This document shows, one piece after another, positions 25,184-36,201 of a stretch of 64,000 nt of DNA; positions within the stretch are counted from its first letter, which is position 1, and every line of letters starts with the position of its first letter. The notes under the pieces were generated by a model. The model did not search any database and was not told where the DNA came from. It saw only the letters and a list, made by a program, of their open reading frames with translations. Origin of the DNA: Epiperipatus broadwayi (taxonomy: Eukaryota; Onychophora; Udeonychophora; Euonychophora; Peripatidae). The position numbers and the translations under genes are program-made. The stretch is from positions 12,653,748 to 12,717,747 of the forward strand of contig JAQFVV010012400.1 in the NCBI GenBank assembly GCA_028023455.1, written 5' to 3'.

Positions 25184-28100
25184 TGTTGATACATACTCTC
25201 AAATGAAAGTAGGCAAATATCAATCAATAAAAATTAATTAAACTGATAAATGAAAGAAAAAAAATTCAAATAATAAATATATAAAATGCACAGATGGTCT
25301 GTATTAAATAATTATTTAAAAATATAAACTTAGTTAAAAGAAAGTGATAAGGAAAAGTTTTAAAATCCAAAAATAAAAGATTGTATATTAACTTAGAATC
25401 CCAAGACACCATCTTTAATTTTTAAAAAATTTACAAGAAATATAATTTATAATATATTTTCTATTTTATTACAATAAATATAAATATATATATATACATT
25501 GTTAGAAAGAGAAAATATGAAATAATGTAATAAAGCTGATAAAATAATCATTATGTGAAAAAAAAATTAAGAGAAAAGAGATTTTTAACACTTTTAAACA
25601 TCTTTATTTTTACATTGGTTCACTAATTCAGAACTTTGAAAGTTAAATATTAAAATGACAATCTCATAGACAACTTCATTACATTTGTCATAAATTGCTG
25701 AAAAAAGATATATATGTCTTATCTGACATAATTTTTCAGTGGAAAAATTACAAAAACAATGTGATTGGTAATTCCATTTTTACTAGCTGACCCAGATCCT
25801 GTCCTTCCATATCAGAGTATCTGCTAAAAATGTTTGATTATCCTTCCATGCAAGGTATCAGTTAAAAATATGTTTGGTTTTTAGTGGGGGGGAAATAACA
25901 GGAATAGTTTACAAGATATTATGCAAAAAGAACTTCAGTGAATTATAATGTATATTATAATATATTAATTATTATATTAATGAAAAATGCAAACTCAGTT
26001 GAAACTCTAAACTTCTGAACAGGGGCTCCTAAGGGTGCTTCAGATTTAAAAAAAAGTACAAAATTATAAAAGCTGTTAATTTATTTTCTTTTAAAGTTAT
26101 TTTTTAAACTATAGTAGGATATGAAAATGAATTTCTATTGAAATGTAATGGCAAACAGATCTTTAGGGCATATTAATTCAACAGATTGTATGTCAGATAA
26201 GAGATTAAAAATTAGTGATTAAAAAAATATTGGTGTTTCCTGCTCTAAAGCAAGCTATCCAATAAAGATGAATATGCACACACAGATCAGAGAAAAAATA
26301 ACCAATGAGAACTGCACCAAGCTATAAGAAATCAATCCTAAATTTCCATGATAAGAAATACAAAGTGATATAAAAAAGGAAAAATTCTGTCTGGGGAGAG
26401 AAACTTTTCGCTGAGTCTAGTACTTTCCTGAAGGTTTGTGATGATGTTGCTCTAGTTATATTGGATTATTTCCATCATCTAATATGAGTATTGAATGTCT
26501 TTAGAAAAATGTAACTTTATTTAAATATTCCAAATACATTGATGTGCTATTACTAACAGTTGAATGTATTTGGAATATTTAAATGAAATTTATTTTTTTC
26601 TAAAGACATTCAATACTCATATTAGATAATGGAAATAGTCCAATATAAAAATATATCTTTGTACCTGTATTGTGGATGTCCACAATGTAGAGGTCATGCA
26701 TTAGGCTTCACTCCCTTCAGTTGCACTGACTGAGGCAGCCTCCAGAGTGGCAGTTCCCAAATAATAGCAAATAATAAATTCATCTTCAATGAGAAATAAA
26801 TTTACTGACCCATTGAACTGGGATTTGTAGTGTATTAATGATCATAAAAATGGTATTCAATAAGTCCTGAGGATTTTTCAAAATAAAAAGGGTAGTATGA
26901 ACTTTTAAATGAGATTTAAACTTTGAATTCTCTAACATAAGAAAGATATGAACTTCCAATTTAGCAATAACTAAACCTGAACTTTATTCTCTAAAAAATC
27001 TATTATCTGGCAATTAAAATCTAAATTATTTCTGTTAATAAATATTTTATGTATAATCTGTTTTGTTGTATGTCCAGAGATTATCTCATTAATTTGATTA
27101 TTATGCCATTTATGACAAATATAACTTGAAAATCAATATAAAGATGCAATTTGGCATAACCCATGATCTCTTGCAATGCTGTAGAATATCTAAAACTTTC
27201 TCATTATCATTTTTATCCTTATTCAATTAAATTAATGAATTTAATGTTAGGTATAAATAACTGCATAGACCCGTAAGATGATATTTGTTCAATTAGGATT
27301 AATCTTAGACTAATGGTTTCATAGTTGAATTGATGCTGGTGGATGAATGTAGAGGTGTTATATATCAATATAGATTAGAGGGTTGCATAGGATTTTCATT
27401 CCCTTGTGTTACATTAGCATGCAGAATATCCCACCCAATTGGATGCATAGCCCAAAAATGGTAGTGATCATAATAGTAGAAATATTGTTATCTATTGATT
27501 ACTTATGCTTTGAATGAGACTATAAATTGGCAAGGACTGCTCTCTTTCTGGTATTTACCATTTTCTCTTCCCAAGTATATAACTGTGATTCTTCACCAGA
27601 AAGGTGCTGACATTCCTATAATTGGTGAAGTTCACAAATGAGTTGGTTTCTTTTCTAATAATGTAATGTTACAGATGTAAATTTTTGTAATCATGATTTC
27701 TTATTTTGATTGATCACATCAGTATATCAGGAAACTAGTATTGGTTTAGATGTGAACTTTTGGCCTGGAGCTAAGGATTAAGTCTTTTAAATGTGCAGTT
27801 ATATGCAGTCATTATGCTTAGCAAAATATGAAAATAATATTAAAATATATTAAGTTGAATTCATCCATCTGTGCAAATAAGATATAATGAATAATAAGAG
27901 TTAAATCTGTCTAATAATAAGTGTTAAACAAAGAATTAAATCCTCAAATTTTGTGCTTTGATATTGTATATGCCTAATATATGTTTTGTCTCGTTAGTTC
28001 TGGAAGTGACTTGTTTAATTTTTTTATATTAATTTTATTTGAAATCAATGATTTAAAGTCTCAAGTTTGGTATTTTATACCTTGAAGTTCAGCTTCTCCA

Positions 28101-28240
28101 TGACCTAGTGACTAGGGCTAACAGTCAATAAAATTTGAAACTTGTGTTTGCCTACTTCATAAATCTTTCTAGGTTCAAATAGCCTAGTGGTGTGGCTAGT
28201 AAGGCTGATAATGGTTAAAGAATGCAATGACTGTTGTAAT
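25184..28240 (+). mobile_element. Solo LTR E1 (3.06 kb, contains a MITE)
   Basis: Starts TGTTGATACATACTCTC and ends near CTGTTGTAAT, flanked by ATATA on both sides (25179-25183 and 28241-28245), a plausible target duplication. It is inverted relative to 51936-54150 over most of its length. Its 3' end also resembles 63790-63950: GTCAATAAAA poly(A) signal (AATAAA at 28127), then CCTACTT.ATAAAT and TTTCTAGGTTC. No primer-binding-like motif follows its end, in contrast to E2 and H, which supports a solo LTR. A hairpin element at about 26419-26647 is absent from E2. Confidence 0.75.
26419..26647. mobile_element. Hairpin MITE, short copy, inside E1
   Basis: Almost perfect inverted arms of about 88 nt (26461-26548 and 26556-26643) starting TTGGATTATTTCCATCATCT, with only a few nucleotides between. 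TATA flanks both hairpin ends. The 40 nt to the left (TTTCCTGAAGGTTTGTGATG) also match the left flank of the copy at 29.5 kb, so the element may extend there. The matching place in E2 (near 53570-53590) has no such insertion. No coding capacity. Confidence 0.85.
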
Positions 28241-28261
28241 ATATATAATAAAAATTTCACT

Positions 28262-28702
28262 TGCATTCAAATATTACAGATTCAGACTGTATCTTGCCCA
28301 TTCATCTTCTGTATATTTAAATGGACAAGGTTATATACATGAAAGGTCAGAGTAATTTAAAGACAACATGGGCATGACAATAATATTGTCATCAATAAGA
28401 GTTTGGGCATTTCATAATCAGATTTTCAATGGTATGGATGGCTAAAGAGTTGGAGGGTGGAATAGATTGTCGCATGTCCATTAAAGTTTGAGGATTTGAT
28501 ATCATAATATAAACTGAACACTGATGATATATGTCTGGGAGATGATGATCTGGATCAACTACTGAGTACTGGTTTAACATGAGATACATATACTGGAGAT
28601 CATTTATTTTTTTCACATGTTGGTATCAGTTATATGAGATAGAGTACATAATAGGAGTGAGTTTGAAAGTGTGTGGTCAAATTCCCTGTAATTACATCTA
28701 AC
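28262..28702. repeat. Tandem duplication T, unit 1
   Basis: Begins GCATTCAAATATTACAGATT. It matches the next unit (28732-29163) with scattered differences and short indels; both end in a GAGTTTGAAAGT..GTG block. The minus-strand frames in both units encode related peptides (RSIP with flanking MDM) of unknown nature; shared ancestry of the DNA explains the likeness. The 28,693 flank CATCTAACCTCCAAGTATAT recurs almost unchanged at 62,410. Confidence 0.8.
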
Positions 28703-28731
28703 CTCCAAGTATATATGTATAAAATTATAAT

Positions 28732-29163
28732 TGTATTCAAATATTACAGATTCAGCTGCATCCAGCCCATTTCGCTTCTGGTTATTTAAATGGACAAGAT
28801 CTTATACATGAGGGATCAAAGTGACCTAAAGTCAACATGAGCATGTGTCAATAATATTGGCTTCAACAAGGGATTTGGGCATTCAATGGTATAAATGACT
28901 GAAGTGTTGCAAGATGGAATAGATCGAAGCATATCCATTAAAATTTGAAGATTAACTATCTTATTATAAACTAAACACTGATTATATATATGTGTAGGAG
29001 ATGATGATCTGGACCAACTGATGAGTGCTATTTCAGCATTCAATATGTATATTGGGAATTGTTTATCTTTTTCACCTATGTGCGTGTTCATGTGTATGAG
29101 TTGAATAAAATAGAGTGGATAGTTGAAGGAGTTTGAAAGTTTGTGTTCCAATCCTCTATAATT
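28732..29163. repeat. Tandem duplication T, unit 2
   Basis: Second unit of the duplication. The longest open frame here is on the minus strand (28816-29151, 111 codons). It is not identifiable by domain and partly repeats the peptide read from unit 1, whose frame stops earlier. Could be an old transposon fragment. Confidence 0.75.
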
Positions 29164-29492
29164 AAAACTATGTTTAATGTTTTTTTGGTAAAAATAAGTT
29201 TTTAGGAAGACATGTAATAGTCAAAACTGTCAACTTACATTTAAAAATCATAAACGCATTGCATATATTAAGTGCATATGATAAGAAATTTTTTTTTCTT
29301 ATTACTTATATTTATTACAATATTTATTAAATGCTTGTTTTTACTGTAATTACTTTTATTATTTCTTTTTATAGTGAACATATTTTTTAAATATTTAAAA
29401 GTAAGTACATTTGCTCATTTGTAGATATATACAGTATATTATACTTTTCCTGGAAGTTTGTGATGATGGTATTTTAGTTGTATATATATATA

Positions 29493-29960
29493 AAACTATT
29501 TCCATCATCTAATATTAAGTATTGAATGTCTTTACAAAATTTAATTTTATTTAAATTTTCCAATTACGTCCAACTGTTAGTAATAGCACACTGGTTTGAG
29601 AGGTCTTGGAAGTATTGCTGGATTGACTTACAACAGTACTGGCATAGGAATCGAACCTGGACTCTTAGATTCTTGAATATTGTATTTTAAGGTAACACTT
29701 GGCAGGTTGGTTTAGTTGATTAGGGAATTATATTAATATTCAGTATTTAATAATCTAACAGTCTAGGTTCAATATCCATGCTAATATTGTCATTGGTCAG
29801 GCCAGCAATACATGAAGAAGAGAATAATACCCTTGAAAAATTATGCATGTGCTAACTTTTGTGCTATTAATAACAGTTGAAGGTAATTGGAAAATTTAAA
29901 TAAAGTTAAATTTTTCTAAACACATTCAATCCTTATTTTTAGATGATGGAAATAGTTCCA
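29493..29960. mobile_element. Full-length foldback element with tRNA-like box B in the arms
   Basis: The whole 468 bp is one long imperfect inverted repeat (arms about 230 nt). The outer parts match the short MITE at 26.4-26.6 kb: ACTATTTCCATCATCTAATA at the left, complement at the right. The inner parts pair 29642-29684 with 29743-29785. Each inner arm carries a pol III box B-like motif: ATCGAACCTGG near 29650 (complement of a GGTTCGAT core) and GGTTCAATATCC near 29765. Centre near 29710. No open frame. Confidence 0.75.
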
Positions 29961-30345
29961 TATATAAATACAAGTAACTTATAAGTGGCTTATATATATT
30001 CTGTATTACAACATAATTAGTTTAATATTGATATAATACAACAGGATTTTTAACTAGCTTTAAAAATATTGACATCACTTTCAAAAGCACAGATAAAGAC
30101 ATAATGATTATTACTGAAAAACACTAATTTTTCAAATTTTGTGCATTATTGTTTATTAATTATTTTGTAATGTAGTATATATATATTATTAACGATTATA
30201 GTTTGCTATTAAAAGTATAATATAATTTGTAAAAAAAAAAAAAAAAGAAGATAAAATTAATCTATAATACATTTAACTTGTTATCACTAAATATTTTTTT
30301 GTTGTGCTTACACAGATCAAAGTCTATTATATTTATTAATATAAA
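29961..30345. other. Upstream region and putative 3' splice site of the ankyrin gene
   Basis: AT-rich. The stretch TTTTTTTGTTGTGCTTACAC ending AG at 30314-30315 is a good 3' splice site about 30 nt before the ATG at 30346, so the coding region may be the terminal exon of a gene with an untranslated first exon. No convincing TATA box could be picked out of the AT background. Confidence 0.4.
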
Positions 30346-32760
30346 ATGGGGGGAGGATCGAGTACAGTAACTATTGTTTCAGGAAATGGTGTTGAAAATT
30401 CTGTTGAACATGAACCAGGTCAAGTAACCATTCGTTTACAAGAAGCGAGTCAAGTGACTAATCTTTTAGAAAGTGCTGTAGAACAAGAACAGACGCAATT
30501 AGATAATATTGTGGAACAAGAACAAAGTCGACAGACATCTGAAATAGTGAGTAATAAATTATTAGAATTTCACTGTCAGTTAAATGCGCAAAACGTACAA
30601 TTTGATGACATTTTCTCAGCATTCTTTACATTACAAAATGATGTGGCATTACTTAAACAAAACGTTGATTCATCCATTGCTCAACAAAAAAACAAGAATG
30701 AAGAATTTAAAAGTAATGTAAAAAGCATACTGTCAAAGATGCAGATAAATGAAAAAGAGTCTGCAGAATGGAAAAGCATTGTCAATAAAAATACTTTGGA
30801 AATTGATTTGATAAAAAAACAGTATGAAAAAGAGATAGATTTGAAAAATACAATAAATCATAGAGAAGATAAACAAATACAAAAAGAAGATACAAATAAA
30901 AAGAACCCATATTTGTTTGAACCTACTGCTGCCAATCCAGGTAAATCAAATAAATTGGATTGTGACATAGATTTACATCAGCAACATCTTGAATTTAGAG
31001 ATACAGTAGTACATAAAAAATCAGACAAATACATTGAGGACAATCAAGAGATCATTTTACACTTAGATCAAGAGTTAACAAATTGTGAAATATCTATTTT
31101 CCAGCAAAATGAAGAGCTGAAGAAAATGACAGATATAGTAAAAGAAAATGACTACAGATATGATAAAATTCACCAGACTATTCAAGAACTAAAAACAGAT
31201 CAAATGAATGCTGAAGAAATACTAAATATTAAACTAAAAGAAATCCAAGATACAGAATTTGATTTCAATATCAAGTTTGGTAACCTAGAAAATAAACTGA
31301 AAAACTCACAAAAAATTATTGACGATATAAATAAAATGTTGAAAGAACATCACAAACAGATTGATGAAAACAAATTAATAATTCAAAGTCAAGAAGAATT
31401 TATTAAATCAGAAGTGTCTATATTAGGTGGTCAACTTGATGTATTATACCAAAGCAAAAAAGAAACATCATTACATGAAGCTTGTAAAAGAAACCAAACA
31501 TTAAAGGTTAAAAAACTTCAACAAGAAATAGATGCCATAGATGAGAATGGAAACACACCACTTCATATTGCTGTTTCTCAAAATCATCTACAAGCTGTAA
31601 AACTACTAGTAAAATATAAAGCAAAGCTTAATGCTATTAACAGATGGGGGTTTACTCCATTAATGTGTAATACATCATTTCCTATTCATGAGTGTCTTCC
31701 AAAATATGATGCTGATCCTAACATATCTTCCAGTTTGGGCCTAATAGATCTTCATATTGCAATTTTGACTGGTAATATTAAAATGCTTGAAACATATTTA
31801 ATTTCCAATGTTAATGTTAAGGGCATTTATGAACTTATATCACTACATATGTTAGCTAATATTTGTGGAGAAGAAGATATTATTCATTTACTTTTTAATT
31901 ATTGTGTTGATATTAGTGACAGTATTAACTTTGAAAAAATCATTCTTTTCCTGTTTTATAATATTGCATCAATGATTACGAATAAAGAATTCAAAGATTT
32001 CTGTATTATATTATTAAAAAAATTACTTTCTTATAGTAATTTTAAAAAAAGAGTTGGAAAATCAAAATTTACCTTTGTTTTAACGAAACATTTAGATTCT
32101 TGCTCAAGTTTTCAACCTTCTTATTCTTTGATTAAATATATTTGGGAGTTAATGGTTACACTGACAGTCACAGATCCAGACAATTGCATAAGTGTAATGA
32201 ATTATGGATGTGTGAATTATTTTATTACATGTTATAATTTGTTGTCTCAAGACACAACTTGTTTGCTAAGTATGATTGTAACAATGAGTAATATATCTGA
32301 AGTAGAGAGTCTCAGAGAAAAAATGCTGGATCCAACCTTTTTACTTATATTGTTGGAAGTCATTGATTTAGAAAATATTTGCAAACATGACATTATTAAA
32401 CTATTTGGTAATCTTTTATCTGATAATCCTGATATGTGGATAGTGAATAATCCTTCTAGGGATACAATACTGCAAAAAGTTGAAAGTATAATAGATAATA
32501 TATCACCTGCAGCAACACTCAATGTGCAATATAATCCTCTTAAGCCTATTTTTTATCTCCTCACCAATGATACAACTTATCAAGTTCAGCTTTGTGGTGC
32601 ATGGCTATTAGCAAATGCCATGTATTCATATCCTGAAAAATATTCTGTTAAACTTCTTGAATTAGATGGTTTGAGCACACTTCTGTTAATAAATAACAGC
32701 ACTACTACAAACAAGAAAGTAAAAGAATTAATAAGCACAATAATTAATTTTTTTTCATAA
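30346..32760 (+). CDS. Coiled-coil, ankyrin and ARM-like repeat protein (804 aa)
   Basis: Uninterrupted 804-codon frame, by far the longest in the window. Residues 1-6 are MGGGSS, matching the N-myristoylation pattern (Gly2, Ser6), so membrane anchoring is possible. Residues about 60-370 are rich in Glu, Lys, Gln and Asn with heptad-like Leu/Ile spacing (coiled coil). Ankyrin repeats follow: residues 372-398, a clear one at about 399-431 (DENGNTPLHIAVSQNHLQAV), then 432-463 and two degenerate ones to about 528. The C-terminal 200 residues are helical and Leu-rich. Near the end, WLLANAMYSYPEKYSVKLLE resembles the ARM-like domain of ZYG11/ZER1 proteins, CUL2 ubiquitin-ligase substrate receptors; this is memory-based and unproven. 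Function unknown: a scaffold or adaptor is likely. The start ATG sits just after a putative acceptor. AATAAA signals follow at 33061 and 33093. It lies between retroelements, so it could also be an element-borne gene. Confidence 0.85.
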   Translation: MGGGSSTVTIVSGNGVENSVEHEPGQVTIRLQEASQVTNLLESAVEQEQTQLDNIVEQEQSRQTSEIVSNKLLEFHCQLNAQNVQFDDIFSAFFTLQNDVALLKQNVDSSIAQQKNKNEEFKSNVKSILSKMQINEKESAEWKSIVNKNTLEIDLIKKQYEKEIDLKNTINHREDKQIQKEDTNKKNPYLFEPTAANPGKSNKLDCDIDLHQQHLEFRDTVVHKKSDKYIEDNQEIILHLDQELTNCEISIFQQNEELKKMTDIVKENDYRYDKIHQTIQELKTDQMNAEEILNIKLKEIQDTEFDFNIKFGNLENKLKNSQKIIDDINKMLKEHHKQIDENKLIIQSQEEFIKSEVSILGGQLDVLYQSKKETSLHEACKRNQTLKVKKLQQEIDAIDENGNTPLHIAVSQNHLQAVKLLVKYKAKLNAINRWGFTPLMCNTSFPIHECLPKYDADPNISSSLGLIDLHIAILTGNIKMLETYLISNVNVKGIYELISLHMLANICGEEDIIHLLFNYCVDISDSINFEKIILFLFYNIASMITNKEFKDFCIILLKKLLSYSNFKKRVGKSKFTFVLTKHLDSCSSFQPSYSLIKYIWELMVTLTVTDPDNCISVMNYGCVNYFITCYNLLSQDTTCLLSMIVTMSNISEVESLREKMLDPTFLLILLEVIDLENICKHDIIKLFGNLLSDNPDMWIVNNPSRDTILQKVESIIDNISPAATLNVQYNPLKPIFYLLTNDTTYQVQLCGAWLLANAMYSYPEKYSVKLLELDGLSTLLLINNSTTTNKKVKELISTIINFFS

Positions 32761-33060
32761 AATGAATAATCCTTGCTTAAAGATCATACTTTTTAATATG
32801 TTATTATGATTAATATTTAAAGATATAAACAGTATTTGCTTTCAAATGATTGATAATTGGAAACTTTTCTTAGAATGACTTGGATTGAAGAATGTAAAAA
32901 AAAAAACACTTTTACTAATTACTGATAATTTCAATGGCATACTGGCATTTTCTTAAACAAAACAAATTTGATTTAATTAATGAGAACCTAAAAGTAATGA
33001 TTCATTTTGCAAAGATTCAAGGTAATATTTGATATATTATGTAAACATTGATAATTTGGA

Positions 33061-33098
33061 AATAAAATTTCTGTAAAAGTCGTAAACAAATAAATAAA
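33061..33098 (+). terminator. Candidate poly(A) signals of the ankyrin gene
   Basis: AATAAA at 33061-33066 and 33093-33098, about 300 nt after the stop codon and before the next LTR (33554). Common hexamers in AT-rich DNA, so only suggestive. Confidence 0.4.
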
Positions 33099-33553
33099 AA
33101 CTTAATCTTAAATATTATTAATTCTTTAGATATTGCAAATACTATATTTATTTAATACAGTAATTGTAAATCAAACATTATACACACAGATAATATGCCA
33201 TGTTATTTATCACATAGGTAGAATACTGGGCAAAAGAGCTAATGCTTTTCAAATCGATTCTCAGATAATATAAAAAAACTCAGATTGGTCACAACATACC
33301 AATTGGTTTTTCAAATGCCACATGACTTCCTATGCAAATAATTAACCAAAAGAAACAATAAAAACAGACTCAGATAATGAGCTTCAATTTTTTTAGTATT
33401 TATACTGTCCATTTACTGTTCTTATGGATATTATTTTAATGTCGTTTGTCATGCTTTTTCATAGGCATTTAAAGCATATTGCAATCAATAGCTAAATATT
33501 AAAATAAAAAAACTATTTTCAGTTTTTTTTCCCTTTTTATAATATATATATAT
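33099..33553. other. Spacer between ankyrin gene and element C
   Basis: AT-rich, no coding or repeat signal seen. It ends in an (AT)n run that forms the target site of element C. Confidence 0.4.
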
Positions 33554-36179
33554 TGTAAGGATCGCCACAGATGTCATCCTTATCTTTACAATAACATGCA
33601 TTGAACACAGAACATAAACATAAAAAAATTAAACATTTGTGAAGGTAATAAAGCATGTGTGTAGCTATATACACGTATGTGTTAATTTATAAAATTAATA
33701 TATACATTGAACAGTTCAAGTTTATTAGATGTAAATGTTTGAATAAAATTATATTTGTATTTTACAAACTGGAAATGCTTGAAACAAAAATAATAATGAT
33801 AAAAGGAATTAATAAAAATTTGTTACTAATTTTCGTTTTATTAATGTTTTAAAATAACCATATTTGACTAATTGAAAACGTTTTGTAAAAAAAAAAAGGC
33901 AATTTTGTAATCTAGTGTTGTGAAACAAAGGGGGAAAGAAAACCTTGTACAACGTGCTTGACAATAACCATGACAACAACAACAATTTTTTTTTTTTAAT
34001 GTCATAGCATCGGCCGGGACGCGAACCCGCAACCCGGGCAACTGCCTGCAAGTGCAAGGCAGTCGCGCTGACCTCTCGACCACCAATGCAAGACAAACAA
34101 CAATTTTTTGATGGCTGAAAAAATTAAAAAAAAAACAAGTACAGAAAAAAGATAAGAAAGTTTTTCTCTTCTTTATTCTTTAACGACGACAGATCAAATA
34201 ATTTGAAAATTATATACTGTACATAGTTTGGATGAAAACATTCGTCAGCATTTTAAAGTAAAAAAATAGCGCACAAGAAAATGTAGAACTGCAAGTTATT
34301 TAATTATATATATATAAAAATAGGATACAAGATTATCTTTATGCTTTCGTTGGAATTGAATTTTGATATGAACTATGTACATTAAAAAAAACAAAATTCA
34401 TAGTCATTTGATTGAAACTTAATAGGCACAAAGACTTTCATTTTCTTTTTGTTTTGTTGGTATAATTCTATTGAACTATTCAGGATAAGATATGTAAAGA
34501 AATCCAAGTAATCGACCGTTTAGTAATTATAAAAATATTGAGACTTTTGATTTAATAACGGTTAATATCAAAGATCAATTTTAACAGTATTTTATATTAG
34601 ATAGCTATAATGTGCTAACCGTTGATGAAATAAAATAATTTTGGATATATATATTAATGTAAAGAATCATGCAAGTGTGCTAAATCATCATTGTAAAGGG
34701 TCAAGGCACCTCAGATGTGTTTGAAAAAGACGATGTATACTATATATATGTGTGAGTTTCCACCATCACGTATAAATATATGTGATGGCTACCAGATGTT
34801 ATGTTAAATGTTTCCAAATCAACTGTGAAAGTTGCCAAACCAGATGCTACCCAAGCTACATATTCATTTTGAGAGAGATGGATAAAATTGTTAAAGGCGC
34901 CACCCTGAAAAATGATACAAGAATAAATAATTATGCCAGAGATGCTGAAAATTCCCAATCCACAATGAACTTTACCATCTGAAAGAAGATACTCCTGTTA
35001 CCCAAGATGTCTTTAGAATCAGCCATAAATTCATATTGACATATTATCATTTGTTTGTTGTTGTTAACACGTTAATTTTGTAAATTTTGTGAGGTTTTCT
35101 ATTTTTTTTTTTACTTTCATATTTGAATTTTGAGATGGAAGTGCAAAGAAATTTAACATTATGCATTTTATGATGTAAACAAATTAGATTGATATTAATT
35201 TATTGTTGAAATAAAAGATAAATGGTTCTTTTGAAAAAAAACTGAACGTACAAGGAAGTAAGGCTTATTCTTTTGACAGATTATAGACACAACATTCTTA
35301 TAAACAGAGTTAATTGTTAATAAAATGTTATTAACCATTTGTTAATGTGTTGCTTACTAACCATTTCCTATAAGTGCATGTGGTTAATTTTAATAAGATT
35401 GATGGTAATTCTAGTTATTATACATAGTAATATAGTTACAAACAGATCTGTTATTTTAAATATATTACAGGATAACAATTTATATGGTATAATGGTTATG
35501 TCATATTTATTTCGAATTTAAAACCAATGTCATTCATTTGTTAAATGGTATTACTGATCATCAGTCATTATTTTAAGATGGCATGAAATGTAGATGCTGA
35601 TGAATACCAATAGTGACATGTGGTGGATAATATTTTAATTTTGTTATTTTGATGAGATTATGTGGAAGTGTTATAATTCATAGTTTTTTTTTTATTTTAA
35701 AGTTCATATTTTGTCCATTATAATATTTTATATTGAGTTATAATTAAAATTGTTAATTTATTTTTATCTTACATCAAGGTTTGTATATGATTTATTGATA
35801 ACACATCACTAACTTACATAGCTCTATTTTACATGTGAACATACATGCAGCATGAACCAACGAAATGTACAATATGAACCAAAATGCAGATTTAGTGCTT
35901 ACATTGGCTAGACCTCTCCTTATCATAACTACCTGAAGAGAGTAGCTGCTCAGATAACAATTGAATTTGAATTCTGGGAATTTAATGGGTTGAAGTGGAG
36001 AGTGGGTGGATCCTGTGAATGTTACTAAACGAAAGGGATTGAGTGATATTTAAGATCTACTTTGACTGTAATGTTGCTGGATCTTTCTAATCCTCCACAA
36101 ATGGCTGGTTTCTTACCGTGGTGTATGTAGCGGTGTAGGGAGAAGTAAATGGTAGGGGGCAGGTCATCCACCCATTACA
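33554..36179 (+). repeat. 5' LTR of element C (2626 bp)
   Basis: TGTAAGG...TTACA ends. Collinear with 48055-50339 and very similar. It is longer by a 118-bp SINE insertion plus its target duplication (33992-34109) and about 170 bp near 35040-35230. A 65-codon frame (33655-33852) is preserved in both LTRs, as expected from their similarity, with no sign of being a real protein. Confidence 0.85.
33992..34095 (-). mobile_element. tRNA-derived SINE in the 5' LTR of C
   Basis: Minus strand. A tRNA-like head (34007-34089) has a 7-bp acceptor stem (GCATTGG with CCGATGC, one G-U), box A TGGTCGAGAGG, box B GGTTCGCGTCC and a long variable region as in Leu/Ser tRNAs. A short TATGACATT tail leads into poly(A) (plus-strand T run from about 33986). 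A 14-bp target duplication (AACAACAATTTTTT) lies at 33978-33991 and 34096-34109. The other LTR has a single copy of that site near 48490-48513 and no insert. The anticodon arm has a 9-nt loop, so this is not a working tRNA gene. Confidence 0.9.
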
Positions 36180-36183
36180 TTTT

Positions 36184-36201
36184 TGGCATGCAACATGTTG
36201 G
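36184..36201 (+). other. Candidate primer-binding site of element C
   Basis: TGGCATGCAACATGTTGG begins 5 nt after the LTR end. Similar motifs follow the LTR ends of D (56804), H (63951) and E2 (51935, minus). TGG matches the complement of a tRNA CCA end. The tRNA is not identified. Confidence 0.45.

Noticed and set aside
33655-33852. 65-codon frame conserved at 48156-48353
   Set aside because: Conservation comes from the LTR duplication; the peptide is Ile/Lys/Leu-rich, as expected of AT-rich DNA.
34007-34089. A working tRNA gene
   Set aside because: Although acceptor stem and boxes A and B are good, the anticodon arm has a 9-nt loop, the T stem has a mismatch, and poly(A) plus target duplication show it is a SINE.
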